64,000 nucleotides of DNA from contig CM055102.1 of assembly GCA_029204225.1 (NCBI GenBank), positions 38,624,121 through 38,688,120 of the forward strand, in the 5' to 3' direction. This stretch comes from Diphasiastrum complanatum. Taxonomy: Eukaryota > Streptophyta > Lycopodiopsida > Lycopodiales > Lycopodiaceae. This document shows, piece after piece, positions 63,026-64,000 of this stretch (within the stretch, counting starts at the first letter, position 1; each line of letters starts with the position of its first letter). Below the pieces are notes generated by a model. The model did no database searches, was not told the DNA's origin, and saw nothing but the letters and a program-made list of their open reading frames with translations. A program made the position numbers and the translations under genes.

Positions 63026-63383
63026 TGTTACGAGCTCGTAACCAGTGCCGAACCCTAGAGAACACAGATGGGTCAGATACCACAGTCAGGGTCGTGTCCA
63101 GCGTACATGACCAACAGGGCAAGACAATGTGAGTAGTGTGCCCCAGCACGGTCCATAGCTATGGCGGGCCTAACACAGCTTAGAGACCCTGTCAGCAGGA
63201 TAGGGCCCCCAGTTGGGTCCCGACGTGCAGTCGGCCACGTCAGTGCCACGTGGCCGACACTTGGCAGTAGCATGCTACCAGTCCTCACACTGGGCTAGGA
63301 GGGGCTTACTCTATATCAGGGAGTAGGCAAGGTTGGGTGGATCAGTTAGTGTTTGCCCTACTGTGGTGTTAGGATCTATTACA
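63026..63383 (+). repeat. 3' LTR of gypsy element 6
   Basis: 358 bp, the same length as the 5' LTR, with four transition differences (ACAGTG/ACAATG, AGCCAT/AGCTAT, AGGGAC/AGAGAC, CATTGG/CACTGG). Confidence 0.95.
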
Positions 63384-63388
63384 CCTGT
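63384..63388. other. Target-site duplication of gypsy element 6, right
   Basis: CCTGT directly after the 3' LTR. Confidence 0.9.
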
Positions 63389-64000
63389 ACACCATATCTT
63401 TGTTGCATACATGGCTGAAGGGGTGGCGATGGTGTCAAAAAGTTTGCACTTACTCGGGGCATCCCGAATAGACTTATGGAAGTAGAATCGCTCCAACTAG
63501 ACCAGGGAAGAATGACCCTTCCCAAGTCTAGAAGTAGCCGCCTGTCTCATACTGAAAGTAGGACCAGTGAAGAGCATGCCAAGGTAAGTATATGAAGAAA
63601 CCACCTCTAGAGGCTGTCCATCAAAGGTAAGCTCCTGACGCTGCATAAAAGCCCGAGAGGTATTGAAGACCATGATTTTGGTCTTCGAGAGATTCACCCC
63701 TAAACCTTACTGGGTACAAAAGGTGTGTAAGCAATCCAACTGTCTCTGTAATCCCTCTCTGGTATGAGAGACTAATACCACATCATCCGCATAGAGAAGG
63801 ATAGCGATCAAAATGTCACCAAGCCTATAACTGTCCCCACCACACTGAGAGATGACCAGCTCCAGCTCATCAATGTATAGTCCAAAAAGAACTGGTGAAA
63901 GAGAGCACCCCTGCTTAACCCCAATAGTACTTCGGATCTGCTCAGAAATGCCACTACTATGACGAAAGCAACGCAAAACCCTCACAAAAAGAGCCATGAC
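63389..64000 (-). pseudogene. LINE copy 3: reverse transcriptase fragment, cut by window edge
   Basis: Minus strand from 63,997: RSTIGVKQGCSLSPVLFGLY, IDELELVISQCGGDS, IAILLYADDVVLVSHTREGL (YADD), then MNLSKTKIMVFNTSRAFMQR, VVSSYTYLGMLFTGPTFSMR, KCKLFDTIATPSAMYATKIW. Closely related to LINE copy 2 but with stops and a frame change near 63,700. It stops at the gypsy insertion site; the sequence on the other side (59,549 downward) is LINE ORF1 5' sequence, so this copy was already truncated or the gypsy landed at a LINE-LINE junction. Confidence 0.85.

Larger units (their letters stand above)
59555..63383 (+). mobile_element. Gypsy element 6: young, internally deleted chromovirus
   Basis: Complete insertion of 3,829 bp: LTRs of 358 bp at each end, primer site, polypurine tract and 5-bp duplication CCTGT on both sides. 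I count four differences between the LTRs, all transitions. The interior is short: after a gag start of about 26 codons it jumps to the beginning of RT, and after RT it jumps to integrase, so most of gag, protease and RNase H are missing. It lies in LINE sequence and is the most recent event visible here. Confidence 0.95.

Overview
This window looks like nuclear DNA of a land plant with a large, transposon-filled genome. I infer a gymnosperm, with a fern or other giant-genome plant as the alternative; the species cannot be fixed from sequence alone. The evidence is Ty1/copia and Ty3/gypsy chromovirus retrotransposons using the plant tRNA-iMet primer site (TGGTATCAGAGC), plant-style hAT transposons with BED fingers, LINEs, and one host gene with spliceosomal introns of up to about 25 kb. 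There are no bacterial operons, CRISPR arrays or rRNA/tRNA genes that I can see.

Host gene. The one convincing cellular gene lies on the + strand across about 40 kb (12,648 to at least 52,704). It encodes a C2H2-type zinc-finger membrane protein of a conserved plant family. It has a hydrophobic N-terminus (exon 1), a segment starting [16 protein letters not shown] (exon 2), a C-x2-C-x12-H-x4-H finger (exon 3), cysteine-rich blocks (exons 4-6) and a transmembrane exon (exon 7). Exons 3-7 join in consistent phase. Intron 1 (about 24.7 kb) and intron 6 (about 9 kb) are filled with retroelements. The intron 2 junction has an unresolved one-base phase problem.

Layout. 1-9.65 kb: nested copia elements in both orientations. 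9.65-12.5 kb: more copia debris. 12.54-12.74 kb: a run of 25 G, a CT tract and exon 1. 14.4-16 kb: gypsy fragments. 16.1-18.1 kb and 26.5-28.4 kb: an inverted pair of the same copia 5' LTR-gag. 18.1-19.3 kb: 5' end of a hAT element (BED finger). 19.3-20.8 kb: gypsy RT/RNase H plus an LTR piece. 20.9-26.5 kb: a chromovirus with both LTRs. 28.4-33.3 kb: a second hAT copy, transposase on the minus strand, with a small opposite-strand ORF. 33.3-35.4 kb: gypsy gag plus LTR, minus strand. 35.4-37.3 kb: gypsy 3' portion with Trp-rich degenerate repeats. 37.4-43.6 kb: exons 2-6. 45-48.6 kb: another such gypsy remnant. 52.6 kb: exon 7. 53.6-59.5 kb: two minus-strand LINE copies in tandem. 59.55-63.38 kb: a young, internally deleted chromovirus with 358-bp LTRs and a perfect CCTGT target duplication. 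63.39-64 kb: a third LINE fragment.

Working together. Apart from the zinc-finger gene, nothing here forms a pathway; the window is a host gene stretched by layers of transposons. Many inactivating stops in the retroelements replace conserved Gln, Trp or Arg codons (TAG for CAG and similar), as expected from deamination of methylated cytosine in silenced DNA. The most unusual items are the gypsy and hAT fragments that break at similar hAT-linker positions, the small ORF inside the hAT copy, the Trp-rich repeat domain, a LINE family whose RT does not look like the usual plant L1 type, and the near-identical LTRs around a gutted chromovirus.
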